Assembly: GCA_035578155.1 (NCBI GenBank)
Contig: JAPWDM010000023.1
Location: 992,001-1,056,000, forward strand
Direction of reading: 5' to 3'
Source of the DNA: Brachynemurus nebulosus
Lineage: Eukaryota > Arthropoda > Insecta > Neuroptera > Myrmeleontidae
DNA length: 64,000 nt
The translations under genes were made by a program, and so were the position numbers. The notes below the pieces were generated by a model. The model worked only from the letters and a program-made list of their open reading frames with translations, was not told the origin of the DNA and did not search any database. Of this stretch, positions 45,311 to 57,716 are shown piece after piece (within the stretch, counting starts at the first letter, position 1; the number at the start of each line of letters is the position of its first letter).

Positions 45311-46007
45311 TATACGTTTCTCAATTTTACGTCATTTGTTACGACTTACGTCACCAGGTTTGGTATGTTTTTGTTGATATTTTTGAGGAAAACTACATAA
45401 TTTCATACAATTTTTAATAACAATACTTTAACTACAATAAATTTTGAAGCAATTCTTGGAATTAATAATAATCAAATTGCAGCTTGCACAAATAAGTCAA
45501 ATTTTTAAAATTTTTAGTGTTTAATGCAGTTTTAAGTGAATTAAAAACCTTTGCAGGATCTAACTTTTTCAATTTCCACGAAAATATTTGAAAATCTAAC
45601 GTAAGTATGAGAAATGCCTGTCTAGAAAAATTATTTTAATGTTTATTTACTTAATATTTTATAATCCTTCATGTGTTGATTTACAGTTATAAAAACTTTA
45701 GGAAATCTTTGAGAAAACTTTAAGTAAACAATTTAGAAAAGAAAATTCACAGTATTGTTTTATTTGAAATTTATTTTAAAAATTTTCATTCTAACGGAAA
45801 AAATACTAAACAGATAAATTTAAAAGTTCACCAAGTGCGTGTTGGACACGTATCAATTCAGGATCCCTTATAGTGACTAGCTTTCGGGATGAAATAACGG
45901 GCATTACTCGTTAAATCTGGTTTAAAAATTAAAAATTTTCATCCCCACTTTCCGTTACGGGAAAGTATCAAAACTTCATATTCATAGCTCTCCAAGGAGG
46001 CACAGAC
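45311..46007. other. AT-rich spacer, nothing recognised
   Basis: CATCCCCACTTTCCGTTACG near 45952 is a less AT-rich patch directly left of the Mutator-like element. No coding sequence. Confidence 0.4.
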
Positions 46008-47246
46008 GCGTATTTTGAAAATATACCCGAAGTCAGAGCTTGTGACGTCACTGACCGATCTAGGATCGGGTATAATTTACAAAACAGAAACTAACAAAAT
46101 GACCCTTTAAAATATACCTCATTTCAGAGCCAAAATCGGGTATATTTTCAAGTACAAGAATACTACTATGAGAATTTGAATATATACCCGACAATAAATT
46201 AGTGTAATCTTATATATATAGTTACTAATAAGGTATATTTTCAAACTTATTTCAACTGTAATTTATACTTGATCTTCATAAAAAGAAAAAATATGCACAT
46301 ATGATTTAAAACAAGACTTACTTTGTTGCAAATAAAAAAAATCGTTACAATTTCTTACTAAAAATCGTTGCTATCGTTATAATTTTTTAAAGCTTCTTAT
46401 TATCTTAATTCTTAATTGTTAGCATGTCAGTTAAACGTGGAAAATTTGTTTAAAATTAAATAATGATTAATAAAACAGATTTAGAAGGGTTTTTTACAAA
46501 AGCGTATGAATATGAACAAAATTATTTGAATTCGAATCCGCTGAAAAATATTTGGTGTAATTAAGGTAGTAGTCTGGTAACTTGGATTGAAAAAATCGAA
46601 AATTTTTTTTTTTTTAATTCGAAAGTACAACATATTGAGAATATACTGTGAAAATTTTAGATCAAAATTCAACGAAAACAAAACAAAACAAAACGAAAAA
46701 TATTTGAATCCGTTGCTACTTTATGAAAAAAATGTAAAAAAAAAAAACCTATGCATAACGATAGCTATAATTATGTACTTTAATATTTTTTTTTCTTTTA
46801 ATTTGAAATGATTCATCATTGCAATATCGTTGGTATAATTTACAATTTTTTTAGGTGCATTTGCATTATTAAGTTTGCAAATATTTAATATTATTCTATA
46901 CAATTTTATATGAACAAATGGGTACTCATTAAAGTCTTTTTAATTCGACCCTCATATAGGTATTTACTCACATTTGCAAAAAAAATTCTCTAAAATTGTC
47001 AATTTTTGCGGCGTCACAGTGCTGTTTTTCCTTAACGACTTGATTGAACCATTTGTTTACCAATAAATTGAAAGTGGGTATGTTTTTCATACTATTCTTA
47101 TTAAATATTAAGTTTGAAAATATACCCGAGCTCAGCGCTTTTAATGGGTATATTTTCAAGTATCGAACTATGCTTATTAAACATTGAATGTATACCCGAG
47201 TTCAGATACACTGAGCTCTGAATACGGGTATATTTTCCAAATACGC
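46008..47246. mobile_element. Mutator-like element, 1239 bp
   Basis: GCGTATTTTGAAAATATACC with CG at 46008 pairs with the complement of the right end (GCGTATTTGGAAAATATACC). The 9-bp sequence GGCACAGAC flanks both sides (45999-46007, 47247-47255). The arms contain several copies of GGGTATATTTTCAA in both orientations, each within palindromes joined by GAGCTCAGCGC- or AGTCAGAGC-like sequence (46016-46240, 47106-47240). No transposase. Shares TSD length and terminal GCGTATTT with 8178-9653. Confidence 0.8.
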
Positions 47247-47255
47247 GGCACAGAC

Positions 47256-48804
47256 AGATCGATTCCGAAATTTTCTCTTCGAAACTCAAAATACAAAACG
47301 ACACATTTAAAAACCATATGACCCAGCGAAAAAGCACCATCAATATTACCGTCGCAATTTAAAAAAAAAAAATTAATATATTACCTGGTCATTTTCATAA
47401 CCGCTCAACATAAAATTTCGTAAAAAATCTCTAACATAATCCATATCCTGCATCTAATTAAACTAATCTTAGTAACCTTAGCGGCGCAATATTAATTAAT
47501 TTAGTGAAAAATTTTGATACATTACTGATTTTTTTTTGTCGGATCATTAATCACAAAAAACTTTTTTGCACACACTTTTTAACAAACATCACACAGGTAA
47601 TTAGTATCAGCACTGATTATTATTCAACATAATATCATAAGACAGTTTGTGTCGAACGATAAGGCCAGCTGTTTTTTTTGATAACATTAAAAAACTCATT
47701 GCAAACGGATACATATGACAAGATTATTTCTACTATTTACTTTACTATTGTTATACAAATAACGTTAGACGACAGTGGCTCGGCTCGGTGATATTCTCAG
47801 CGGTTCGCAACTCGGCTCGTTCACAGTTAAATGAATTCGGTTTATTCATTAGGTATTATTATTTTAAATCATTAAACTCTTTATTTATTTATTATTATTA
47901 TTGTAGGTATTGTATTCGATGGATATGAATGGTATATACCTACAATATAGTGGGACACAAATAGAATGGGCCCTAACAGAGCCGGAGCACACTGTATTCG
48001 GAGCGGGGGAGAGGCGTGCGTAAAAAGGTAAAAAATTTTTTGAAGCTGACCCGTGTGAAGTGTCATAGAAACTGTCACGGTATCTTTCCAATATGAAATA
48101 GACTAGGGTTAAACAGATTGTCAACAGATGGCGCCTTCTACATTCCTTATGCAAATACGGTTTTTAAAATAAAGTTTTTTTTTTAAAGACGTTCATGCAT
48201 CAAACCTAATAGTAGATAAAAATTTTAATTTTAGAGAATTGACAAATTCAATTACATAGTTATCTTCCCTCAAAGATTTTAAGGCCTTCATAGATCATTT
48301 ATTAAAGTAATTGACGATTGAAAATCAAATTTTTAACACAGAGCTATTAGGAAAAAATATTCTAAACAGTATTTTTTCATTTTAAAAATTATATTAAGTA
48401 TATTATAAGAGTAGATATCATAATAAAAAATGTTTAAAAATATTCTTTGAAATATGCAATTTATATAATTGCACAAAAAGCATCGTGTTGACGAACGTTA
48501 AAATGAAGTATTAATTACTGAAATTAATATTCGGGTAGATTTTGATGTGTACACGTACATAATATACATACAAGGTCAAATCAGACTACTAAATTTCAAT
48601 CAACAACTGTGTATAGCAATCACCTATATACACGACACGATATGACACATGAACAAGCACAAGCTCTGTATGCATAACATACAATTATAGTGTTTTATGG
48701 TAGCTACATAACATTATTCTGTAGTGTTTTGTGGACGGGCACGAACGTCTTTAACGAAAAAAATAATTTTAAATTATTTGTTTATTTTTCGTCGTTAGCG
48801 GGGA
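47256..48804. other. Spacer without recognised features
   Basis: Includes a patch near 47770-47830 (GGCTCGGCTCGGTG, GCAACTCGGCTCG) and an ATT-rich run near 47884. The 89-codon reverse frame at 47885-48154 has no motif. Confidence 0.45.
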
Positions 48805-49060
48805 ACGTATAGCTCGGGTCTTTTTACTTGGCAGCAGCTCGCGCATGATACAGATAGATATATTTGAAAATACATTACAAGTAAGAGACAATAACATCTG
48901 GGAAATATCTAGGTTTAAATCATATTAAAAAGAGACCTTTTTAACAAACATATATTGTTTTTTTTTCGTTCCCTCTTTTATTACCTATTATTATTTATTA
49001 GATGTGCGTGTTAAATTCGTTTTCTGCGCACTGCCAAGTAAAAAGGCCCAAGCTATACGT
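48805..49060. mobile_element. Short MITE, 256 bp
   Basis: ACGTATAGCTCGGGTCTTTT plus TACTTGGCAG at 48805 is matched by the complement of 49031-49060 (ACGTATAGCTTGGGCCTTTT). The TSD is ambiguous because the ends are TA-rich. Confidence 0.7.
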
Positions 49061-50685
49061 AATCTTCAAAATGATGTTTCAATCATTAATTTTGATGATG
49101 TATACGGAAGATATGGCGTACCGAAAAAAAAAACACAACTGAGAAATTATATATATTTTTTTGAAAATAGTTTTGCGTATATATGTATGTATATGTATTT
49201 CAGAACAAGTGTACATACAAGTATTTTCAAGAAAGTAATAAGATTTGGAGTTCCCCAGTCGAAAATATTGTACATTCCGACTCTGTTAGACGCGAAATTA
49301 TTCCGCTCTCTAAGTTACGGAGAAACGTAATGTTTAAATTAATTATGTTATTGTTCATTAAGCAGTGCTTCTCAAACAATTGTTTGTAAATTAATAATTA
49401 CTAATAAAGATTTTCACCTGATACAAATTCGATTTTTTTCTTTACTAACTGAAATCTGTTTTCCCTACAATTCATCTATTGTCTTTCCCCTGCCTTCCAT
49501 CAGTTTTTCTTTCGGGTATGTATTTTATCTTACTAATAAACTGATTCTTATTAAGTGGTTCCTATCTTACTATTATCTTATTTTTTTATTCCTAAAGGGA
49601 GAAGATAAGTTTAGAGTGATTTGAGATATCTCCTGAAAAATCAGATATCTTTATTCAAATCGTACTAACAATGTATTTTTAGTATAGTTTATGACAATAA
49701 AAATACAAATTAAATAAATTCCACATAGAATTTATCGAGTTTCTCAACTTTTAGCCTTGAATTTTCAAACTACATTCTTTCAAATGAGACTTCTGGGTCT
49801 CGGTAAGTAATAAACTATTCATACATACACAAATATTAACAATAAATAATACATACTTACGAATAATTATTTATTTTTTTCATGTTCGCAATCTAACTGG
49901 CAATAGAAGTATGTACGGTTTTTATGATTTGGTATTTATTTGTAAAGGAAATACAAACTTTATAAAACATAATAATATTGTAACGTCCATTGTTTTCAAC
50001 AACATTTATACATTTGGTTTCCGTTAATTCTTTGAGTCGATCGATAAACAATCACTATACTATATACATAAGTTATGAATCTGTGTTACGCCAATGTACA
50101 GTATGTCCTATTTCCACTGGTTTTATATGATTGTCGAGGTTATATCAATAATTTTATGAAGAAGCCAGAGGAATGTCGAACTGCAAGTACTGCTGCAACC
50201 CTCTCACATCAAAACTTACTAAAATAATTAATTTATTAGATGTCCACTAGAAATAATATGGTGGTAGCGCTGGGTTCATTTGTCGATTGTTGTCTAACGT
50301 TGACCTATTAGGGCTATTTTCATGATTAAACTCACTTTACGGTATTAAAGTAGCTTTAGACTTTTAAATTTGATATGATATTCATTGGTTCATAAGCAAA
50401 TCTCGCTCGAAAATTGAAAATAATCTTTTTTTGAAATCGCGATCTCTAAGCCTCTAAACGAATTTTTAATATTAAAGAGAAATTCGCCAAAAAACATTAA
50501 AAATCGACCTTTTTTATTATTTTTTTTTATACAAATAAATATTTTATTAAAAAACTAAATATATACCAGTATACCATAACATTATTTCTATATGTCTTGA
50601 GAATACAACTTTTTTTTTTTTTAATTCAAAAATGAGCGTAAATGGCGTTGAAGTCGACACTGCGAGATTTTTTCACTTTAAAGTA
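49061..50685. other. AT-rich spacer, nothing recognised
   Basis: The 108-codon frame at 49004-49330 starts in the MITE arm and shows no motif. ATGT/ATAC runs near 49180. Confidence 0.45.
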
Positions 50686-51215
50686 GAGATGTCGATTTTA
50701 AATCGATTAATCGAAGCTTAAAAAATCGATTCTTTTTTCGATTTTTCTCATTTAAATCGATTTATGAATCGATTATTAAAAGTAAGAGATCGATAACCGA
50801 TTTTTTCCAAAAATAACTTCATTTTAATAGTAATTCAGAATTCTACAAAGAGACATGTGTTAAAATGAAACACCAAAAACTCTATTGTTAATTGTCACTT
50901 TTTACTCGTTATACCAACGAACCCCTCCTATGGCTCTATATAAGTCAGACTATTAATACAAAAGGAAGGAAACGACCACCTATCTGTGCAAACGACGATC
51001 CCTTTCCCACAAAAGCGACTTATTTAGAAAACATGTTTTTGTCAATTTGTTTGAAATTTTTGAATAAACTTGGTTCAATTCGTGGTATTCGTCCTACATA
51101 TTCAATTGCCTTATTTTTTATAATTATAATTGAAAAGTTAACTCACTCATCGCCTTTACAAATATAATACCTTGCGCTTTAATTTTTTTAAGTAGATTAA
51201 AAAATGATACCTATT
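50686..51215. mobile_element. Element Z, copy 2, 3'-truncated
   Basis: TA then GAGATGTCGATTTTAAATCG. Interior matches 32217-32949 up to about GATACCTATT (51207). The right TIR with ATCGAT repeats is absent. The 91-codon frame inside (50892-51167) has no counterpart motif. Confidence 0.7.
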
Positions 51216-51477
51216 CCGTTTATTCTTAGAAAAAAAAAATACTAATTTTAGTCAGTTTTAAAATTTTTACATTCACAAATTGAAATATCATTTTACCTGT
51301 AAAATTGACGAAAATACGACATACTATACAAACACATAGGATATTTACCGTGTTACGCAAACAATTTTAATGAAGGAAATGTAACATAATAAGAACGCTA
51401 TAAAACATTTTTTTTTAAATTCTTTGATATTAATCATTGATACTACATCTATATCGACCGCTATTTGCCATCTATAT

Positions 51478-51967
51478 GAATTATGTGAAATATACCATGT
51501 GAGTTTTTTGAGAGTTGCCATTTCTATTACAACCAAATTTTTATGATAGAAATAGTACTGGAAAAGGTTCTTTTCTTGAATGTAATGGAAATGTAACCAA
51601 GAAAAACACTATCCGTTGAAGTAGCCTCAAGTACATATGCATATTTTTACCGCCTAACTGATAAATTAAAGAAAAATTAAAAAATTAGACTTGGGTAAAA
51701 AAAAATTTTTTTGCTCATTTATGTTGTTAATTAATGCATTAGATTAGTTTTATCGAAAAATTAATATATAGTCCCATTTAAAAATCTATAAGTTTGTATC
51801 ATAGCTCGAAAAGCATAAGAGCTATAAGCTCCTGACTATAGCAATCGGTTGCCCCCGTCGATATCTACAACTCTTATTTGAACAATTTTTCGATTAAATC
51901 AACGGTTTGGTTGTAATAAAAGTGGCAACTCTCGAAAAACTCACACAGTATATTGTAAATTCATAAT
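51478..51967. repeat. Inverted repeat pair, ~60-bp arms
   Basis: ATACCATGTGAGTTTTTTGA plus GAGTTGCC and TACAACCAAA (51490-51535) is matched inverted at 51908-51957 (TTTGGTTGTA, GGCAACTCTCGAAAAACTCA). Likely a MITE of about 0.5 kb. Ends and TSD not resolved. Confidence 0.6.
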
Positions 51968-52297
51968 TCTACGATCATAAAGATATCATAAAAATGTTAA
52001 TAGATCACTAATTAAATATCAAATGACACAATGTTACCTTGGAAAGTTATCGTTAAAAAATTTCATATCTGTACTGCAAGTTACAAATGTGCGTGCGTGA
52101 TAGATTTGACTAATCGTGATAAAATGCACACAATTTTTTTTTTGATGCATCAATAATTACATTAAGAAATGGTACATACATCGCGATTTGAATTTTAGTC
52201 CGCTTCTGGTTAATAGACAAAAATACAATATTAAGAACTTCTATTGTATGTAATTAAAACGTTTGTAATAATTAATTTTGAACTTCTGTCTTAACTT
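51968..52297. other. AT-rich spacer, nothing recognised
   Basis: No repeats or coding-like frames seen. Confidence 0.5.
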
Positions 52298-52493
52298 TGA
52301 AATTCTGATATATGAAAGTAAAAGAATATTTTCTATCGATAAACAATGTTCTGGCAATGTTTTTTCTTCACCAAGGTACCGCCAGAATTACAATCTAAAG
52401 TTGTATAAATTTCATAATTAAGGACTGTCCCGAAAAGTGTTGCACAGTTTTGTTTCCTGTCCGAAATAGAAACAACGAGCGATATTCTAAAGG

Positions 52494-52592
52494 ATGCTCA
52501 TGCTCATGCTCATACTCATGCTCATGCTCATGCTCATGCTCATGCTCATACTCATACTCATACTCATACTCATACTCTACTTGCTCATACTT
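52494..52592 (+). repeat. Hexanucleotide array (CTCATG/CTCATA)n
   Basis: About 16 tandem hexamers, first mainly CTCATG and then CTCATA. Lies just inside the left mariner TIR. The reverse frame reading YEYEYE/HEHEHE over it (52395-52640) is an artefact. Confidence 0.9.
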
Positions 52593-52623
52593 ACTTTGCT
52601 TCATTTGCTTACAATAATTTTCG

Positions 52624-53278
52624 TATACCTTTTCCAACAATTTTTGGGATGACTTTTCGAGAGGGTGTTATTAGTGACCATAAACTTTCAAGATGTTAAA
52701 TTATTTTATTGCTTACAACAAATACCACCCTATGTTCACTCCAATTGTATTTAAATTTGTTACCTGTTTCACAAGCAACGGTTTCTTTTTGGATTCATAC
52801 AGATAAGTAGGTAACATGCTGCGAACAATACTGCTGATTATTGCCGTACTTGAAAAGTTATCTCATTTAAATATTGAAAAACTATACTTACGTATACATA
52901 AATTATATACCTACATTTTTTCAAAGACTGCGTTGAAATGTATTCACAATTATTGTCAATAGTTTTATGAAGGGTCATCTTTTGTTATATTTTTTACAAC
53001 TTGGACTAGTGAAGGTATAGTTTTTCAATATTTAAATGAGATGACTTTTCAAGTACGGCAATAATCAGCAGTATTGTTCGCAGCATGTTACCTACTTATC
53101 TATATAAATGCAAAAAGAAACCGTCGCTTGTAAAACAGGTAACAAATTTAAATACAATTGGAATGAACATAGGATGGTATTTGTTGTAAGCAATAAAACA
53201 ATTTAACATCTTGAAAGTTTATGGTCACTAATAACACCCTCTCGAAAAGTCATCCCAAAAATTGTTGGAAAAGGTATA
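52624..53278. mobile_element. Foldback element, 655 bp, ~264-bp arms
   Basis: TATACCTTTTCCAACAATTT at 52624 and its complement at 53278. Arms 52624-52888 and 53015-53278 match almost throughout (CGAGAGGGTGTTATTAGTGA, GTAGGTAACATGCTGCGAAC, GTACTTGAAAAGTTATCTC). The loop is about 125 bp. No coding sequence. Confidence 0.85.
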
Positions 53279-54693
53279 CATATTTGTACAGATTAATTTC
53301 TTTTATTTAATAAAAACAGGTAAATTTTTAAGAAATTGTAGTAAATAGATATTTATGATAATTGTTATTTTCTTATTTTTAATATGAATTTATATAAATA
53401 TAAAATCCTCATATAGAGTCTATGTCAGACTAAACTTTTTTAGTTAGTTAGACTAAAGTTATATAATATTATGATAATAATTATTCATTCAATCATTTGT
53501 TGAAAGGTCTATCATTATGTGTGTGGAAATATTTGGAAAACTAGTAACTTTTCCTATAAATTAAAATATATCATTTCGTGAAATTATATATCTCAAGCTA
53601 ATGGCATAAATCCATAAAAAAATAAAAACCTTGTCTTTTTTTACCCGCCCAGTGGGGTAAAAAAAAGACAGTGGAGGGTAAATAGAAGACAGACCTCTAA
53701 CTAATAGGATATTGCAAGTACATGACTGGAAGGGTAAAAAATAGACAGCTTGGGTAATTAGCAGTACAACACTTTTTATTTCACAACTCTATCTCTACTA
53801 CAAAATTTTTTATAGATATATTTAAATTTTACGTATTTTACCAAAAACTTTAGCTAAGATTAAGCAGTAAGAAAAGTCGGAAAAAGTTAACTGATGCAAA
53901 AGCTTGACTCACAGGAAATTTCTTTGGACCTTAAATATTAAAATAATTTTTATTTCACAAACGTACAACTAACACAAAATTTATTGTAGCTCATTAAAAA
54001 ACCAAATATGTTAATGTCTTTTTTTACACCACTTTACATAAAGTAAAAAAAAAAAAATCAAAATAATCTATGAATGAGTTAAAAAATACTAAATGTGTGC
54101 AGTAAAGCATAGTTATACATTATAAAAACAAATAAATTTTCATGGGTCAAAGATACAAATTTTTAAATAAGCTGAAATTGATATCCATGAAAACCGTCTG
54201 CTCCCTAACAAAAAAATTGTTTATTGAAGAATCGGTATTTTTTTAATCCATAAAATATACATAAACATGCCATTATCTAGTTTTAAAATGAAAATCCTTG
54301 CCAATAATTTTTAATTTTTCTAAATGTTAACCTGTGCTTTGTCTTTTTTTTACCCCACTTTTTTCCTTTTTTTTAAACATATAAAAAAAATTACAAGCAG
54401 TCGGGCCATTTAAATAAAACTTTGTACTTTACATTACTAAAGCATGTAGAATAACGAGAAAAAAATACAGCACTCTGCTTATCAGATTTTCTACTTACTG
54501 AAAATGTTTATCGTCGCGGAATGAAAGTTTTTCTCTCATGAATAACAGAGGTTTGGGAGAAAATTTTTTTATGTTATAAAACCCGTTCCAAAAAATAATT
54601 TTTTGGGCCAGGCAGCTTAAAATACTAATGTATTTTGTTGTAATATTTTTTATTTTTTGAATTTAACACTGTTGAGTTTAATATAAGTATGTC

Positions 54694-54818
54694 TTTTAGC
54701 GAATTTCGAAAACTCGAAATTCAGCTATTACAGTAGGTGTCATGACGCAATCTGTGTCCGGGACTATGGCAGAAATATGTTTTGAAGTCCCTAGAATACG
54801 AAAATGATATTCACTAAA

Positions 54819-54872
<54 letters not shown>

Positions 54873-56511
54873 TTATTTATGTGTTCCCACGATAACTCTC
54901 GAACGAAACGTCTAACGCTTATGAAATTTTGTGTGCGGACTGGATTCTGAATTGGCTTGGCTAAGTTCGTTAGCCAGACACGTCGGATGTCCAGAAGTAG
55001 GTTTTCTGGCCATTTTTTATCATTCGATCCTATCATAAGACAGTTCGTTTTTTACATCGTTGAAAAGGAAAAAAAAATGATGAAGAAAATGTTCTTATAA
55101 TTTTCTTTCTATGTTAAGTAGTTTTCGAGAAAATCGTAATTTTCACTTTTGCCTTATTTTGCTCTCTTTGTCATTGTAATAAGTAATTTATATTTCTATC
55201 TCAGTTGCTTATAACATAACAAAAATTTCATTTTTTTTACGTAAACAAACGGTAGTTATTCAAAATCTATGTATTATAAATACCATATCTCTGTCTCATT
55301 TTTTTAAATTAAAATTAACCAGATATTTTAAGCATGTGTAATGAATTTTTTTTTTAATTTTTTTATTGAATTTTAAATGAACAAGATAATGAAGGTAATG
55401 TCATGATATAATATTATTAAATATTATAGAAAGATAACATATCTAATAATAATGTTTATATGCCAGGAAAAAAATTTTAAAAAACTAGATCGATTTTGAA
55501 AATTTTGTCACTGTCAAAGATCTAAGCTATTTTAGATATTTTAGACAGATATAGATTACGTAATGTAAGGTCCGCCAGGGTCCATGGGACCCAAAAGTGT
55601 TAAAAATAAACTAACCGACCGATTTTGAAAATTTTTTCACTGCTAGAGAGCTAAACTATTTTAGAAAGATATAGATTACCTTATGTAAGGTCCGCTAGGG
55701 TCCATTGGATCTAAAAGTGTCAAAAATACAATAACCGACTGATTTTGAAAATTTTTTCACTATTACAGAGGTAAACTATTTTAGATGGATTTAGCTTATA
55801 TGTTGTATGAGTCCTGGGATCTTTTAAGCGCCAAAAATAAACTAACCGACCGATTTTGAAAATTTTTTCGCTGTTAGAGAGCTAAACTATTTTAGATAGT
55901 TATAGATTACGTTATGTAAGGTCCGTCAAAGTCCATGGGACCCAGAAGTGTCAAAAATAAAATAACTGACCGATTTTGAAAATTTTTTCACTATTGCAGA
56001 GATAAACTATTTTAGATAAGTACAGTATGTTATCTGAGATCCACAACTGTCCTGTGGATGCAAATGCGGCATAGAAAACTACACAACGGGTTTTAAAAAT
56101 AGTTTTACTGTTAGAAAGATAAAATATCCTATATTAAATAGGATAAAAATAAGCTACCGAACCGATTCTCAATATTTTCTCATTACTAGAGAACTAACTT
56201 ATTTTAGGTGGATAGCACTATGCTGTACAAAGTCCGTTCGGGGTCTTGGGTCCCAAATATACCAAAAATAAATTACCTAGCCGATTTTAAAAATTCTTTT
56301 ACTTTTAGAAAGCTAAAGTAGTTTAGATGGGTATATGCGCCAAGCAGCTTTTGCGAAAAAGCGCCAAAAATTAACTACTCAACTGATTTTGAAAATCTTT
56401 TCACTCTTAGAAAGCTGAATTATTTTAAATGGATACAGGTCTTAGATGAGATCCGCCAGTGCCCAATATTTCGAAATTCGCTATGTTATGCAGATGCTGC
56501 GAGAGGGGTAT
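54694..56511 (+). mobile_element. Helentron/DINE-like element, copy C5 (most complete)
   Basis: The 5' end is TTTTAGCGAATTTCGAAAA. Then come GACTATGGCAGAAATATGTT, (AT)n at 54821-54868, GATAACTCTCGAACGAAACG, GTTAGCCAGACACGTCGGAT, and eight or nine tandem ~115-120-bp units (55480-56460; GATTTTGAAAATTTT at 55491, 55621, 55741, 55852 and 55971). The inverted CGAAATTCGCTA follows (56472-56483), then GCAGATGCTGC hairpin and AGAGGGGTA. Short subterminal inverted repeats, a hairpin beyond only one of them, an internal microsatellite and a tandem array are the architecture of Drosophila DINE-1/HINE-type Helentrons. No Rep/helicase. Confidence 0.75.
55480..56460 (+). repeat. Tandem array, ~115-120-bp unit
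   Basis: Each unit reads roughly ACCGACCGATTTTGAAAATT, TTTTCACTGTTAGAGAGC, TAAACTATTTTAGAT, GGTCCGTCAGGGTCC, ACCCAAAAGTGTC. Eight or nine units, increasingly diverged to the right. It is the internal array of copy C5. Confidence 0.85.
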
Positions 56512-56724
56512 TTTTTACCCTGCTCGAGCAGTGTCTTTTTTTACCCCGCCCAACCCTATACCTTTAACTTACAAATTTTGTACTTAATCTACTTTAATTA
56601 ACTTTTTTCTACTGAATAACCGTACTTTACTGTTCACGGGTCTCATTAAATTTTGCACTGTTTCATCCGTAAGTTTATTGCTTGCTGCAGTCCATAACTC
56701 AGTTCAATGGTTAGATTGTGAATT

Positions 56725-56835
56725 ATTTTGATGTTTCTACTGCTTGTTCACCTTGTCGTAACATGCGTATCACTATAGCCCAGTATCTTTCTATAGTTTG
56801 CAGTTCTGGAACATTTGATCGGTTCATGTTTTTTT
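56725..56835 (-). pseudogene. Mariner transposase C-terminus (left arm, broken)
   Basis: The reverse strand reads MNRSNVPELQTIERYWAIVI, RMLRQGEQAVETSK and stop, homologous to the right-arm sequence but closer to the ancestral pattern at NVPELxTIExYW. Upstream codons contain several stops. Orientation is opposite to the right-arm copy, so this is a diverged inverted duplicate. Confidence 0.75.
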
Positions 56836-56984
56836 TGCACGAACTGTACATTATTGGCTTTATACCACTTCAAAGTCGCTTTTGTGTAATGAGAAGTGGC
56901 TAAGTACATCAAAGAATGTTTGTAAAACCGTTTATTGCCATTTGTAAGATCGCATATAGGAGAAACATTGTTTTGGCTAGATCT

Positions 56985-57194
56985 AGCCGCTTCTTATTAT
57001 GCAAAAGCGATTTTAAAAGTGGTATAAAGCCAATAATTTGCAGTTCCTGCAAAAAAAACATGAATTGGCCAAGTGTCACAGAACTGCACCTTGTAGAAAA
57101 ATACTGGACTATAGTAAAACGCATATTACGGCAAGGTGGACAAACAATAGAAACATTAAAACAATTTAGAAAATTATGGACTGCAGTGAAATAG
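56985..57194 (+). pseudogene. Mariner transposase C-terminus (right arm)
   Basis: The frame ends CKKNMNWPSVTELHLVEKYW, then TIVKRILRQGGQTIETLKQF, RKLWTAVK and stop. This corresponds to the end of mariner/Tc1 transposases, where N-x-P-x-x-x-x-(R)PIE-x-FW introduces the last catalytic Asp/Glu, followed by KR and a C-terminal helix. Here the usual RPIE reads HLVE. The Asp-Asp upstream part is absent. The preceding codons from 56916 are open but not recognisable. Stop lies about 145 bp from the right TIR end, as expected for the gene's normal position. Confidence 0.8.
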
Positions 57195-57716
57195 TGCAAA
57201 ATTTAATGAGACCCGTGAGTAGTAAAGTACGGTTATTCAGTAGAAAAAAGTTAATTAAAATAGATTAAGTATAAAATTTGTAAGTTAAAGGTATAACGTT
57301 TTAATAAAAAAAAAAATTTTAAAAAAAATGGTCACATTGTTTCTATTTCGGACAGGAAACAAAGCTGTGCAACACTTTTCGGGACAGTCCTTATTTTGAC
57401 AAATTACAAAATATTGTGTATCCATGGTAATATGATTTAAAAAGAAGAAAGATTACGAATAAGAAATTACACTGTTCTTATGAAAAGTTTCGACTCATTA
57501 TATTTGTCCTGAGTCATATTTATCTAAATAATTTAAAATAACAAAATTTTATACTTTTAATTTCAAATGTTATCGAGTGCCTGTGAAACATTATTAGTGT
57601 ATGGCGGATTTTTATCCGTATTTAAACATACACCAATATTCATATGTTCACTCAATGTCCAGCTTTGGCTGATACCTGAACACTCGATGTACTTTGGCAA
57701 ATGGCCAATTCATTAT

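Larger units (their letters stand above)
53644..56556. mobile_element. TA-inserting TIR element AP, interrupted
   Basis: The right end, complemented from 56556, is GGGTTGGGCGGGGTAAAAAA followed by AGACAC, next to TA. The left end near 53644 (GCCCAGTGGGGTAAAAAAAA then GACAG) is a degraded partner. Internal GTCTTTTTTTTACCCCAC near 54341 echoes it. The TIR closely resembles that of element R. Copy C5 is inserted near its right end. The left boundary is uncertain. Confidence 0.45.
56557..57295. repeat. Inverted duplication of a mariner transposase 3' region
   Basis: Arms 56557-56903 and 56981-57295 are inverted copies (TATACCTTTAACTTACAAAT; GAATAACCGTACTTTACT; GGGTCTCATTAAATTTTGCA; TGGTATAAAGCCAATAA) around a ~77-bp loop. 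Each arm encodes the same C-terminal stretch of a mariner transposase pointing outward. The left arm is longer, with a TTCATCCGTAAGTTTATTGC-type insertion. Confidence 0.85.
52421..57391 (+). mobile_element. Ruined mariner, ~5 kb, carrying further insertions
   Basis: AGGACTGTCCCGAAAAGTGT plus TGCACAG at 52421 and the inverted partner ending 57391 match over about 55 bp, through TTTCCTGTCCGAAATAGAAAC, with TA outside both. Transposase remnants lie next to the right TIR. The bulk is later insertions: 52624-53278, 53644-56556 (with a Helentron-like copy inside) and the inverted duplication 56557-57295. Confidence 0.85.

Noticed and set aside
49004..49330. 108-codon forward ORF
   Set aside because: Starts inside a MITE arm, composition follows the AT-rich background, no recognisable domain or splice context.
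52395..52640. 81-codon reverse ORF with YEYEYE/HEHEHE runs
   Set aside because: Translation of the CTCATG/CTCATA hexamer array and the mariner TIR; no protein family signature.
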